Source of the DNA: Lunularia cruciata
Taxonomy: Eukaryota > Streptophyta > Marchantiopsida > Lunulariales > Lunulariaceae
Reading direction: 5' to 3'
DNA: 64,000 nucleotides
Assembly (NCBI GenBank): GCA_948567375.1
Contig: OX419758.1
Span: 44,965,473 to 45,029,472, forward strand
The position numbers were made by a program, and so were the translations under genes. Shown piece by piece: positions 33,440 to 44,876 of this stretch; within the stretch, counting starts at the first letter, position 1; every line of letters begins with the position of its first letter. Under the pieces are notes generated by a model. It was not told the DNA's origin. It ran no database searches and saw only the letters and a list, made by a program, of their open reading frames with translations.

Positions 33440-33770
33440 TTACTTCACTTGCAAGGTATGTTATCTAATCATTGTTGTAAGAGTTAGGTTGATTCTAGAA
33501 AGTTAGAGAATTTCATATCCATATAATTAGCAAAGGAATTGGGTATTTTTATCAAGCTAGTAATTAGAAGTATATTGATGATGGCAAATTGTAGAAAGAG
33601 TTCTGTATCTTGTACCTCACATCCTATTAAATTCAAGATTACAAATGAGGATCTGGAGTGTATGAGGTTTATAGTGACACCTCTATACTATGATGTCATT
33701 CTATGTTTACCTTGGCTTGATCGTCAAAAGGTTCAATTTTATTGGACCCAATGACAAATTCAAATAAACC
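33440..33770 (+). pseudogene. Element 3 aspartic protease (decayed)
   Basis: VDSRKLENFIS near 33490 stands where chromovirus proteases have VDSGATENFIS, so the catalytic Asp-Ser-Gly has lost its Gly. The open part 33539-33754 continues with LAKELGI (just upstream), PIKFKITNEDLECMRFIV and YDVILCLPWLD, the conserved C-terminal flap and Gly-Leu-Pro-Trp region with Gly changed to Cys. Confidence 0.8.
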
Positions 33771-33949
33771 AAGGTATGAATTACATATTAGATTATCTAG
33801 CACCTTTGAGTAAGACATCTCAGAATAGTAGGTCCCAAGATGAGAAGCTTGTCAATAAAGTAGCCATAGAGTAGGCTTTGGAGGCATGTAAGCTTATTTT
33901 TGCAGTCTGATCACCGATTGTGCATGGAGAATTTGATGAGGCCAAAAGC

Positions 33950-34720
33950 CTCATCAAGCAATGGTTGAGCAAATAGTTCAAGAGTTTGCAAATGTGTTTT
34001 TGGATGATTTTCCATCCAAAAACGTGATATGCCCTTCAAGATTGAGTTATTGCTAAGAAGTACTCCAATGAGACCAATCTATTGGCTCTCACCAAAGGAG
34101 TTGGATGAAGTACAAACAACATTGATGGAGTTATGGTGAAGGATTTCATATGACATAGTACATCTCCTTAGGACCTATACTATTTGTTCCAAAGAAGGAT
34201 GGAAGACTTTACTTCTATATTGATTCTTATGACATCAATAAACAAAAAATGAAGAATGCATATCCCTTGCCTGAAATTGATCACTTGCTTGATCAATTGA
34301 GTAGAGCATAGTACTTCTCTCAGTTGGATCTTCAAAGTTATTATTAGCAGATTCCCATTAATAGAGAGGATGTACAAAAGATTACCTTTTGTACAAGGTA
34401 TGGGCATTTTGAATGAAGATTTCTACCTTTTCAAGCTCACTAATGCTCCAATTGTCTTCATGGATCAAATGCATTGGATGTTGGTTGGCCTTTTGGATTT
34501 GTATGCAGTAGTGTTCTTAGATGATATTTTAATCTATAGCAAGATGGAAACAGAACATGCAAATCACATGCAAGGAGTCCTAAGACAACTATGTCAATGG
34601 AATTTTTATTGCAAGAAGTCAAAGTGTGCCTTTTGGTAGAAAGAAGTTACCTTCTTGTGTCATAAGATCTCATTAGAGGAGATCAAGATAGAAGAAGAGA
34701 TAATTAAGGCCATTATCAAA
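33950..34720 (+). pseudogene. Element 3 reverse transcriptase (decayed)
   Basis: Pieces of the N-terminal RT are followed by an open stretch, 34370-34639, with FKLTNAPIVFMDQM and the catalytic VVFLDDILIYSK, Asp-Asp at 34520-34525. This LDDILIYSK form is typical of chromoviruses and separates the element from elements 1 and 2 (FIDDFC). Frameshifts and stops upstream make it inactive. Confidence 0.85.
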
Positions 34721-34859
34721 AGGCCTACTCTAAAGGATGCCATAGAAGTACATGAATTTAATGGATTGGTAAGCTTTTACTAACAATCCATCCATTGTTA
34801 TACTCATGTAGCTACACCATTTACCAATCTCTTGAGAAAGAGCTCACGCTTTTAGTGTA

Positions 34860-35330
34860 CCACCAAGCACAAAGAAGCATTCCAAAAGTTGACACATATA
34901 GTATCTTCAAAACCCATTCTTCAACCCTATGATTCCCAACTACCTTATGTGGTTGATTTTGATACTTCTAACTTTACCATTGGAGCTATGTTGTAGGAGG
35001 AATTTCCAAATAGGTTACATCCCATTGCCTTTGTGTCTTGCCAAGTAAACACCACAAAGAGGAATTACTCTACTTGAGATTGAGGACAACTAGCAATGTT
35101 ATATGCCACTAAGGTATGGAAATATTATCTCTTGGGGAAGCAAGTGATCATGCAAACCAATCACAAACTCTTATAGTAGATATTACATTTGGAGCACATG
35201 AAGAGTCAGCATAAATAATCGGAAGAACAACTACAGCTGTTTGACCCCAAACTTGAGTACAAACCTGGTAGGTTCCATGTCATATTTGATACCTATCATG
35301 ATGACCTGATTTGACGTCTCTTCCTCTCAT
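34860..35330 (+). pseudogene. Element 3 RNase H (decayed)
   Basis: The plus strand reads LPYVVDFDTSNFTIGAML, then LHPIAFVSC, AMLYATKVWKYYLLGKQ and KPGRFHVIFDTYHDDL, following the chromovirus RNase H order up to the region that normally reads NVVADALSR. Three or more stops interrupt it. Confidence 0.8.
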
Positions 35331-35458
35331 CACGATGGCAATTATAACAGTGTCAATTGACTCACAAGTCCAAATCAAGTTATGATAGCTTTACAACAAG
35401 ACTTCCTCTTTTAGGTGATACAAGGTTATCTTGCAGCACATGACAAGTAATACAACAC

Positions 35459-35505
35459 CTTCTTCTTCTTCTTCTTCTTCTTCTTCTTCTTCTTCTTCTT
35501 CTTCT
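35459..35505 (+). repeat. (CTT)n microsatellite
   Basis: About 15.5 uninterrupted CTT units lie in the linker between RNase H and integrase of element 3. The perfect run suggests expansion after the element died. Confidence 0.95.
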
Positions 35506-35559
35506 AGGAAGGACTTCTATTCTATGAGAACCAAATCTATATTTCGGCCAAAGGTGATC

Positions 35560-36270
35560 TACAACTTGTGCACCTTCAAGAAGCCCATGACTTACAATTG
35601 ATGGTCATAGGGTGTGGATAAGACCTTGGTTACCCTACAATGCCAATGGTGGTGGCCTAACATAGCACGAGATGTTGAAGAGTTTTTTTGATCTTGTGAG
35701 AGTTGCCAATGCAACAAGGCTAACAACTAGAAACCAAGGGGAATCCTTCAACCACTTCCCATCCCATCTGGTTGATGGAAACATGTGAGCTTAGATCTCA
35801 TCATATCCTTGCTCACAACAAAGCAAGGTCACACAACAATCATGGTGTTTGTTGAGAAGCGTAATAAGAAAATCCATTTGGCACCAACCTTTGATATAGT
35901 AGATGCTCCAACATTGGAACAAATCAACTTTGACAATGTCTTCAAGTATCATAGGATGCCTTGCGGACTCATTTTTGACCGTGATCCTTGAGTCACCGGG
36001 AAATTTTAGCAAGCATTCTTCCAAATTGGCACCAAACTTACTTTTTTATGGCCTATCATCCTCAAATTGATGGAGAAAACAAATGTGCAAATTTGACCTT
36101 GGAAGATATGCTTTGTGCCTTTTTCAACATTCACCATACCAATTGGGATGAATATCTTGTAAGTTTACCTACAATAATTCTAAACATGCAACCATTAGAT
36201 TTTCTCTCTTCTTCTTCAATTTGTTTTAGATTCACTCCTTGCTCCTCCTCCATCTCATGTCCCTCATATT
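35560..36270 (+). pseudogene. Element 3 integrase (decayed)
   Basis: The zinc region ends in SCESCQCNKAN near 35692-35730. The core shows MVFVEKRNKKIHLAPTF where the first catalytic aspartate is usually found (now Glu), then LIFDRDP with the second aspartate, and DGENKCANLTLEDML where the family reads DGQTERVNxTLEDML, so the catalytic Glu is now Lys. Open pieces are 35785-35991 and 35988-36359. A frameshift near 35990 and stops split the domain. Confidence 0.8.
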
Positions 36271-36639
36271 TCCACCTTCTTGAGCACAATATCTCAATCC
36301 CTACAACAAACCAAATCTCATCTCCTTGTTGCTCAAAATTGTCAAAAACAATACACTGACCAACATCATTGTGATCTTACCTTTCAACTTGGTGTAAGGT
36401 CATGCTTTCTTTTAGTAACCTACTCCTTCCACTTGATACCCAAGTTTTTAAACTTTCTTCTAATTGGATAAGTCCATTTGATGTCATGCAAATCATTTCT
36501 CCTCTTGCTTATCAACTGGCCTTGCCTTGCCTTGTCATATGCAAATCCATGTTGTCTTTCATATTTCCAAGTTAAAACCCTTTATTTCTAATTCATCTTC
36601 CTTTTCTTCTTGTGTCCAACCCCTCCTTCTCCTGTCCCT

Positions 36640-36830
36640 ATCAATGATCATGAGGAGTGTGAAGCTGATTGTATTTTTGCAAGTTGCAACATTCAATGTG
36701 GCCACCAACAACATACTAAGTAGAAAGTCCTTTGGAAAGGGTACCCCTTCATGATGCTACTTGGGAGCCTCTTTCCTATCTCCAAAATGCACAAACGGCC
36801 ATTAAGGATTTTGAAGCTTCCTTGGTGACA
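36640..36830 (+). pseudogene. Element 3 chromodomain remnant
   Basis: After the integrase C-terminal region (AQNCQKQYTDQHHCDLTFQLG at about 36315-36380) the sequence reads CNIQCGHQQHT, VLWKGYP and, after a +1 shift, DATWEPLSYLQNAQTAIKDF. This is the chromodomain tail of chromovirus integrases, which binds modified histones and steers insertion. One stop and one frameshift break it. Confidence 0.8.
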
Positions 36831-36982
36831 AGGACGTCAGCAACTAGCAATAAAAGAATATATAACAATATGTAGTTTATAGACAAGTTAGTCAAGACTA
36901 AAAAATGAATAAATAGGCCAAATTCACCAAAATTATAATAATATTTTAGAAGCATCAAGAAAGCTACTTGGTACCTTCCATG

Positions 36983-37365
36983 TATTAGATAATGTGCATG
37001 CCAAGTGGTGACTTCTAGGATGAAGCTTCAAGGGAAATTTCTCAGCTAGCTTAGCTTACATGCCAAGTAGGCGGCTTCTAGAAGGAAACTTCTTGGGAAA
37101 CTTCCCCACTAGCTTAGCTTGCATGCCAATTAGGTGGCTGCTAGAAATAAACTTCCTGAGAAGTTCCCTAGTTAGGTTAGCTTGCACTCTAACAAAATGG
37201 CTTTTAGGAAGTTTCTTGAGAAGCTTCTCAAGAGCATTGTATGGTCTCTATAAATACCAAAGCCCAATTCATGCTAGGCATTCAAAGCTTCCCTCATTCA
37301 AGGGTCCCAATGTGATCTCTCACTCCCAAAGTCCATTTTCTTATTTCTCTCCTTGGTCTTTTACA
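36983..37365 (+). repeat. 3' LTR of element 3 with internal tandem units
   Basis: The start is placed at TGTATTAGATAATG and the end at GTCTTTTACA. Before the part shared with the 5' LTR there are three to four copies of a ~62-bp unit (GCTTxCATGCCAA ... GGCTxCTAGAA), at about 36995, 37048, 37109 and 37170. A TATAAATACC box lies near 37248. The left edge is less certain. Confidence 0.65.
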
Positions 37366-38238
37366 CTTAGGCCTGATGTTCATTGTGTCCATTTGGTGCA
37401 TCCTTCTTTTGCAAGTAAAATACAAATTTTATACTATCAAGACTCATGAGTTGGTGTATGCATATTAGTCTGCCCTCTCAATGAATGATTGTATGCTTAA
37501 CTTGTTTAGAAGTGACAAATCCTAAAAACCAAACCTAGGAAGTGGAGTGCAATAGTGCATTTGTGGAGGACTATAGAGTGACTCTTTAGGATTTTGGCCA
37601 AAGTCAAGAACAATATAGGAAAAAACTTGCATAGCCTTGGCATCTTGTGCAATAACACTCCAAGATAGAAGTGAGTACTGCAAACTATTGTTGACTTCCA
37701 TGACATTGTGTCTTTTGGGAAGGATAAAACATGGTGTAACAATCATATTCTTTAGAGGGAGGTAAATTCTAGCACCATTTCTACCCAGTTTAGTTTGCAA
37801 AGTTGTCAGTCTTCCTTCATGCAGTATTGTAGGGGAATGCTTTTTGTACAACTTGTAGCAAAGATGTTGTATGAATGGGGGATCCTATGAATCTTCCCCT
37901 TGGCACTTTGAGGATTGGACGGGCAATTAGTGAACAAAGTGGCTCTAGAACAAAGTGATCATTGTTCCAAATGAACCCACTCTACCTCAAGAATCCCCTA
38001 GATTCAACACTTTAGCATATAGGAGAATAGATTGTGTAACATTTCATAATGTCACTTGTTTGGATGACATTACTCTCTTCTAGGATAATGTTGCCCAAGT
38101 GGTCAAGTATGAATAATATATTGGCTTCATTTTGACTCCATCTGTCTTGTTTTAGCCATTTCCAACTCCTATCCTTGAAGAAATGACATGGTCTTACCAA
38201 TTCTATTGTGATAAGTAAACTTTAAGTCATCATATTTT

Positions 38239-38256
38239 TGGCATGACTACCTGTGA
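38239..38256 (+). promoter_or_regulatory. Primer binding site of element 2 (tRNA-Asp type, decayed)
   Basis: TGGCATGACTACCTGTGA lies 4 bases after the LTR end in the same TTTTTGGCAT context as element 1. It matches TGGCGCCGTTGCCGGGGA at about 10 of 18 positions. Its position supports it more than its sequence. Confidence 0.6.
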
Positions 38257-38259
38257 TAC

Positions 38260-39990
38260 ACTCCTTGGAGCGTCTAAAAGCAAGATAGAATGATGCCATG
38301 CATGTAATTAGGAGACCAATTGCCATATGACATATAATAGAGGTTTTTGTTGAAGCACCAGTAAAGAAAGAGAGGGAGAGAGAGTAGAAAGTGCTGCCCC
38401 ACCTAGAAAAACTCTGAAAAACTCTGAACCCATCTATAAAATTTTGACATTCTTGAGAAAAGAATTGATGGTAGGACTGATTTTGTCACTTGCTGCCTTT
38501 CCAAAAATGAAAGGGAATTGGGCCTTAAGAGCATCAGCCGCACACTACACTATACTGGTCCTAAGCTAACCACTGCAAAGTTCCCTCATATGGGCAATCC
38601 TGTAGTGCAATGGGACCCATAGGAGAATCTCTTTCAGAACCTTCATTAGAGTTTCTGATTGAAGAATCAGAAGATGCCTCAAAAGAAGGAGAAAGCGGGG
38701 TCTCTTGTGGTGCAGAACTTGAAATATCTTTGAACCAACAAACAATCCGTTTTATCACCTCATAATCAAAGTTGGATGTCTTCATAGTCCACTTCCACTC
38801 ATGGCAAATCATGCCTCCTTTACTCACCAAAACTACAAAAATTTAAGGGATAGAACAAGGAAGAAATTCCAATAGTTTTTTATGGGAGTGTGAGACTATT
38901 TTAGTCACAAACAAGGAAGATATTGACATTGATCAACTTTCAGATAACCCCAAGTCTGCTCCAAAACAAAGCTTAAAACTAGTGTACTCATGTAAGCCAA
39001 GTAAACCCTATTAATGTTGCAGATTGGCCTATAGTCCAAGAATAGTTCTTAAACTATTCTCGCAAATTGGACTATGAGGCCAATGTATTTGCAACACTCA
39101 ACAATCTAAAAAAAATGCAAGAAGAAGTTGAGGGACTATATGGAAAAGTTTGAGAGTCTATCTAGTTGAGGACCTCATAGGGGTGCGACTTAAGGTTACT
39201 CTGATGTGCAAGTGGTAGATTAGTTCCTAGTGGTTTGCCCGTTGACCTCCAAATCTTTACCAACAAATAGGGACATGATATGTTGGCAAAAGTACTAAAG
39301 GCAGCTGAGTTGTATGAATCCGCTTGTCTACACCTGCCTGTGAGGTGAGATGAGGTGCAAAGAAAAGGAAGAAAAATAGCATGGTCATCCTTTTCATACA
39401 CATCTAGTCTAACCTCTTCACCTAAATCTTGGTCCTTAGAGGATGAAAGGGACCTACACAAGGAGCAGAAAAGGAACCATCACCAATCAATAGGAACTCC
39501 TCCTAAGGTCTCATCACAATTGGGCGCAAAGTTGGAAGGAGTTTCCTAATTTCAAGGTCTAATTTTTTGGGAGAAGGGAAAGACACAACGTTTCCTTGTA
39601 TGCTTGACCCAATATTTGGTGCACAACTTGTAGGAAGACAAGTCACACCAGCATGAAGTGCATGGGTAACCGCCCTTGCTTGTAAGTACATCAAGTAGAT
39701 TCGGTGCCAACATGGGATGAGCATGCATACTATGGGCTGAATGAGGACAAAGTATTCATGATACTAAATGGATGATGTTGGATGCCCCTTGAAGATGCCG
39801 ATAAAACCTATCTTGTGCCATTCATTGTTTCACATCCAAGAAGTATACCCTCGATGCACCCCAACAAAGAACAATGACCCCAAGGTAGAGCAATGTACTT
39901 TACATCCCATTGTGTGGAAATTGCAAGGGGAAATAGGATGTGCAAGCCAATTTTCCTCAACCATCAGTATAATATGTGAACATGGCTCCC
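38260..39990 (+). pseudogene. Element 2 gag with zinc knuckle (decayed)
   Basis: Near 39070-39340 the frame gives FATLNNLKKMQEEVEGLY, DMLAKVLKAAELYESA and further pieces in capsid order. At 39620-39661 CTTCRKTSHTSMKC is an intact C-x2-C-x4-H-x4-C knuckle, the counterpart of element 1's first knuckle. The second knuckle survives only as CGNCKGK, stop, near 39911-39950, followed by the same proline-containing tail. Open pieces include 39355-39549. A charged, serine-rich N-terminal region lies at 38600-38760. Confidence 0.65.
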
Positions 39991-40831
39991 AAGTCAGGTG
40001 ATGAAAGTCCAATACACCATGTTACTTTTGAAGATCCTAAGGAAGGTGACTTGACACTACTAGATGAGGGAAGGTTGGCCCAACTTGGAGGTGAATCACG
40101 TAATCTAATTGCAAGGAGGTTTTTACTACCACCACAAATTCCAAAACGTACAAAGACAGAAACGGGGATGCACTTGGAAGATTCTATCCAAAATAAAGTC
40201 AAACAAAGGGAGAATTTGCAGTATGCAAAAGAGACATCAACCATGGTGTGCAAACTAGATACATTCGTACCCATACCAATAGATGAGGTTAGGATATCCA
40301 TGATGCCTACCCTAGGCTACCCTCTTGACATCCAAGAGGAAATTTAGAACCTCCTCAACAAGGAACTCCAATGGAATCTACAAATCACCCCAATGGGAAC
40401 AAATTGTCAACAAAGATTGGCATTCCACGCAATGATGGAGAAACACCCTTGACCCCAAATTCCCCATTTTTCCCCATTTTTTCCTCTTCTCCACACTATA
40501 ACTCCAACCCCAAATAATACAAACATTTTGGTTTCTACAAGAGCTATCAATGAATTGTCATCCCAAAATTTGGATACCCTAAGGTTATGCCCTAATAAAC
40601 AAGCATCATAAGCAAGACAATGTAGGGTTTGCTCATTGCTAGGGATAACTTTGTATAATATCATCACAGACTTGGGGTCCTCAAAGGTGGATGTGACATT
40701 CAAACAATTATGGGAAGGCAATAAACTATAAAAGAAGCAGTTAGCTTGAGCTCTCCAATGAGTACACCAACAGTGGCAATCTGATCTCCTTGCCATCTAT
40801 AGGATAGAATTGGAAGATTGGGCTCTCTAAA

Positions 40832-41170
40832 AGTAGAAATAGAAATTAATGGCTATGTTATCCCCTTAGTACCTATTGACTTGAGGTTGGAGGTCAATGT
40901 TATGATGGAGGAGACAGCCCACAACTTAGGTTTTAAAAACCTTTGAGCCTATCCCACAATACTCCAATTTGCTGATCAAATGAGATGGTGACCCCTTGGA
41001 TATTGACAAGATCCCCACTACTACAAGCGGAGTAACCTTCTAGTTTGACTACATTGTCCTCTGTCTGGTGACAAAGATTGGGTATCTTGTACTCACAAGT
41101 TGGCCATGGCTGTGTGGTACCTGAGTGGAAGTTGATTGGCACCAACACAAAATGAAGTTTCAAGACACCG
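40832..41170 (+). pseudogene. Element 2 aspartic protease (decayed)
   Basis: The frame reads GYVIPLVPIDLRLEVNVMMEE in two adjacent pieces, then TAHNLG, FDYIVL and VEVDWHQHKMKF, matching element 1's protease region in order. The catalytic Asp-Ser/Thr-Gly is not present at its expected place (Arg-Leu-Glu-Val). Several frame changes occur. Confidence 0.65.
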
Positions 41171-41456
41171 GGTCAAAGCAACCACAAACTATGATAGTGT
41201 GTTGGAAACAATCCCACACCTTGAAAATACCCTTTCCCTTGAGGAAGAGTAAACCAAATAATCAATGGAAGATGATTCTAAAACCTCCAACAAAGATGTC
41301 GTAAACTACTTGGAGTGCTACAAAATTGACAACAAAGTAGATGGGAACATTTCATTTGAGTGTCATGATGATAATTTGGTGCTACAGGGAGTACATGTGG
41401 TGAGGCACAGAGGAGGTACATTAATCTTGATGACTATCAGATGTGTTGATTGCTAG

Positions 41457-42300
41457 GGGCAAATTGTTGAAAATTTCCAAGTTCATGAGTCCAAGCAAAT
41501 ACAAGGAATATGCTTTCTTATTTGCAGAGTTTCAAGACTTGTTTGCCTAGAAGATCAAATGGATGCCTAGCCTTCTCCAACAGTTCAACAAGCATAGGAT
41601 TGGTTAAGAAAGAGGGATGGCACCCATCCAGAAATGGAAATATTGTTTAAACCCAAAGTAATCATTACTCGTCAAAGATATCAAGAAGTACCTACAAGCT
41701 GGGATTATTATCCCCATACTCAATAACAAATGGGTATCCCTCATCATGGTGGTGCCAAAGAAGAAGATGGGTAAGACTTGTGTGTGCCAAGACTTTTGGA
41801 AGCTCAACGCTACAACAAAACAAGACCATTACCCATTGCCTTCACTGATATTATTCTAGACCAAGTCTTGGGCATGAATGTTATAGCTTTCTAAACGGTT
41901 TTTAGGATACATCCAAGTTAGCATTAGAGAAGAAGAGAGGGACAAGACCACTTTCACTACAAACTAGGGAACCTATGCCTACAATTGTATGCCATTTGGT
42001 ATGTGTAATGCCCCACAACCTTCCAACACTTGATGACCAACATCTTCAAAGACTACTAGCGGATGTTCCAAGAAATTTTCATTGACAATTTTTGTGTCTT
42101 CAATAATTGGAATAATCACCTTTTGTTCCTCCACAAAAGCTTTGAAAAATTCTTTTCAGTCAGGCTTTCCTTACATCTGAAAATTATTTGTTTCCAAATG
42201 AGAGAAGATATCCCATTAGGGCATCACATGTTGGGAAGAGGAGTTCAGGTGGATACCAAAAATGTAAAAGTAATTTAGGCACTCAAAGCATTGAATATCT
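41457..42300 (+). pseudogene. Element 2 reverse transcriptase (decayed)
   Basis: The start reads FLFAEFQDLFA, then the palm pieces (DHYPLPF-like near 41825, TTFQHLMTNIF near 42015) and the catalytic EIFIDNFCVF at 42075-42101, in which the second Asp is Asn. It resembles element 1's FIDDFCMF. The longest open piece is 42063-42278. Confidence 0.8.
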
Positions 42301-42419
42301 GAGGGATTTGGGAGCCTTCCTAGGTCATGTGAGCTACTACTAGAGGTTTATAGCCAACTATGTGATCTTGGCAGCTCCACTCACAAAATTGCTCAAGAAG
42401 GCAAAAGATCAAACTCGAC

Positions 42420-42830
42420 GATGGCTCAACAAGAGGCCTTCATGGCTCTTAAGAAGAAGATGATAGATATACCAATGATGAAAGTGCCCAATTGGAAGCG
42501 GTTTTTCCATTTATATGTAGATACATCCTCAATGGCTGTTGGGGTCATTCTTAGTCAAAAGACAACAAGAAAAAGGACTACACCCCAAATACTACACCAA
42601 TAGGCAACTATCCCAAGCCAAAAAGAACTACACAACTATAGAAAGGGAAGCACAAGGAATAGTATACACCTGTAAAAAATTTTGCCACTACCTACTTGGT
42701 TACAAATTTATCTTCTATGTGGATCACTATGCCCTTCAACATTTGGTCAAGAAGTCTGATCTATCTTGGAGGATAGCTAGATGATACTACTTCTACAATA
42801 ATTTACCTACACCATACTAATAGGAAAAGG
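42420..42830 (+). pseudogene. Element 2 RNase H (decayed)
   Basis: Two overlapping frames (42421-42603 and 42539-42784) together give RFFHLYVDTSSMAVGVIL, then NYTTIEREAQGIVYTCKKF, HYLLGYKFIFYVDHYALQHL and LSWRIAR. This is a well-preserved Ty3/gypsy RNase H with one frameshift near 42570. Val-Asp-Thr-Ser holds the first catalytic aspartate. Confidence 0.85.
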
Positions 42831-43129
42831 ATTCCACCACAAGAATGCTGATTTTATGTCATAACTCAAAATAGAAGACAAACAAGAAGTACTCAACACT
42901 AACTTCTCTTATGAGGAGATCTTCCAAATTTCTACCAAAAAACCTATGAGGTATGTCTAAGAAAATAGATACCTCTATATACTCTAATGTCCTAAAGGAT
43001 TAGACCAAGAGCAATGAGCAGTATTTTACCACAAGATGGGTCCCTACCAATGAAGTCAAAAATTTTGTTTAGACTTGGAGGTGACAAAATGCTCTGCCAA
43101 TGCCTAGAATCATATGAAGGGAAGTGTCA

Positions 43130-44100
43130 TCCAAGCATTCCACTTGGAAATTGCCAAGGACATGATGCACTCAAGAATACCGTGAAGAAGATCCTAATGA
43201 AAGGCTATTGGGGGCCAACCATTACATAGATGTGCACACATATATCAGAACTTGCAATGCATGCCAAGAACATGGAAACCAACCACAACCTCACAATAGA
43301 AATTATGATCCATTCTGCTCCTAGCACCATTTGAGAAATGGGAGATAGATTTTGTTGGTTCTATCCAACCTACAACCAAAATCTTGTCTGCCCATACTAT
43401 GCTACAAAAGTGGTGGAAGTGGAGGCCATCCAACAAGACAATACCAACACAATGGCCAAGTTCTTCTTATGGAACACCATCTCCCAATATGGGTGCCTGC
43501 TAGGACTTGTTAGTGATCAAGGAGTGGACTTCTTAACCAATCTCTTGGAATTCCCCACAAAATACTTCAAGATCAAGCATCACAGGACCATCACGTATAA
43601 CCCTAAGGCCAATAGCATTACAGAAAAAGCTAATCAATTGTTATGCAAGATCCATAACACAAGCAATTATACATATGACTAGCACATGAAACTCCTTGTG
43701 GCATTATGTGCATTGTATGGTTGAAAAGATCACTACAAAATAGACCTCCTACTTTCTCACATATCATATGCATCTGATCTTTCCTATAGAGTTTGAAATC
43801 CCAACCTTCCGGATCATCTACAAAGACCGCATGTTAGAGGAAGATAAGCACAAGGCTTTTTTACTACAACTAACCTTCTTGGAAGAAGAACAAAATGATT
43901 CACACCAAAAAACCTACCACTAATAGCAAAAATGTCAAGAACTCCATGAAAAATGAATTAGGTGCATCGTAGTAACCACTTGTGATCTTCTACTCTTTTA
44001 TGCTAGAAGGTGATCTCATATTCTTATATGATAAAAGCATCACCTTTTTCAAGGAGAGTTACACCTACAATGGATGAGGTCCTACAAGGCAAATACCATG
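43130..44100 (+). pseudogene. Element 2 integrase (decayed, catalytic Glu kept)
   Basis: HDALKNTVKKILMKGYWGP is the His half of the zinc region and RTCNACQEHGNQP (about 43244-43285) the Cys half. The core is open from 43338 to 43682 with LVSDQGVDFLTNLLEF (second Asp) and NSITEKANQLLCKI, where the catalytic Glu is intact. The first catalytic aspartate region has become YYATKVVEVEA, so that residue is lost. A stop-rich C-terminal part runs on to the polypurine tract. No chromodomain is seen. Confidence 0.85.
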
Positions 44101-44251
44101 TATAACAATGGGTTTTTACAACTATCCAACCTTGATAGAAGCATTTTTTCCACAAGAATTAATGGATGGTGGGTATGTAAGTATCACATTTAAAAACCAA
44201 AAAAAGAAATTTATAAAGATTAAAAATTTGTTCATGGGGATGCTCACATTT

Positions 44252-44261
44252 GAGGAAGGGG
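44252..44261 (+). promoter_or_regulatory. Polypurine tract of element 2
   Basis: GAGGAAGGGG lies two bases before the 3' LTR start TGTCATGACCCAC at 44264. Confidence 0.9.
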
Positions 44262-44876
44262 TATGTCATGACCCACTTCATTATGAGCCCCAATTTTTTG
44301 TTGCTTTTTGTTGTCTTTTTTATATAAATATTCCAAACCAGACCTTTGGCGTTGTTGTTTGTAGGAAGTGCAGATTCATAGGAGGTAGTATTCCTACAGC
44401 ATGAAGACATGGTATACCTAAACAAAAAATACTCCCCATGTCCACCCAACAAAAATGTGACCAGACTCATTTCATGGCCAAATCCATTTTGTTTTTGTTC
44501 TATCAAGCTTTATGACAAGGATTCCCCAATGAAATGAGCCACCACACTAAGAGGAAATCTTGATTGCACAAGTTTCTATGGAACAACAACTTCTCAACAA
44601 ATACAAAACTCCACAAATTTATGCCATTGTTTTAAGAACATGCAAAAAGATGCATATGTTGCCAAAGAATCCTTGGTGATCATTATGTGCCTGGTCTCCT
44701 ACATGCAATAGATGATTGTGAATCTTCACTAGCCACCATGACAGAAGAAGGATGAAGCACACCTTGATGGGACTATGAAAAGGCAAACTCCAATGCACAA
44801 GGTGAATCTTTCTACATTTTTCAGTTTTCACTTTTCTCTTTTAACCTTTCTTTCTCATTTCTTGCATTTCTCTTGC

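Larger units (their letters stand above)
32019..37365 (+). mobile_element. Element 3: chromodomain-type Ty3/gypsy element nested in element 2's 5' LTR
   Basis: LTR pieces at 32019-32219 and about 36983-37365 flank gag, protease, RT with FLDDILIYSK, RNase H, integrase and a C-terminal chromodomain remnant. That domain set defines chromoviruses. The primer site is initiator-Met type. The left LTR lacks its start, and about 100 bp of element 2 LTR is missing next to it, so a deletion removed that junction. All coding parts carry stops and frameshifts. Confidence 0.85.
27922..38234 (+). repeat. 5' LTR of element 2 (about 4.3 kb after removing insertions)
   Basis: It matches the 3' LTR at its start (27922-28830 with 44264-45147), in its middle (31275-32010 with 45490-46200) and at its end (37370-38234 with 46340-47181). 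The 3' LTR lacks most of the middle reading frame, so this copy is the better guide to the ancestral LTR. The end reads AAGTCATCATA, with the last C changed to T. Confidence 0.8.

Noticed and set aside
40407-40796. A 129-codon minus-strand open frame
   Set aside because: It is antisense to the gag-protease linker of element 2 and has no recognisable motif.
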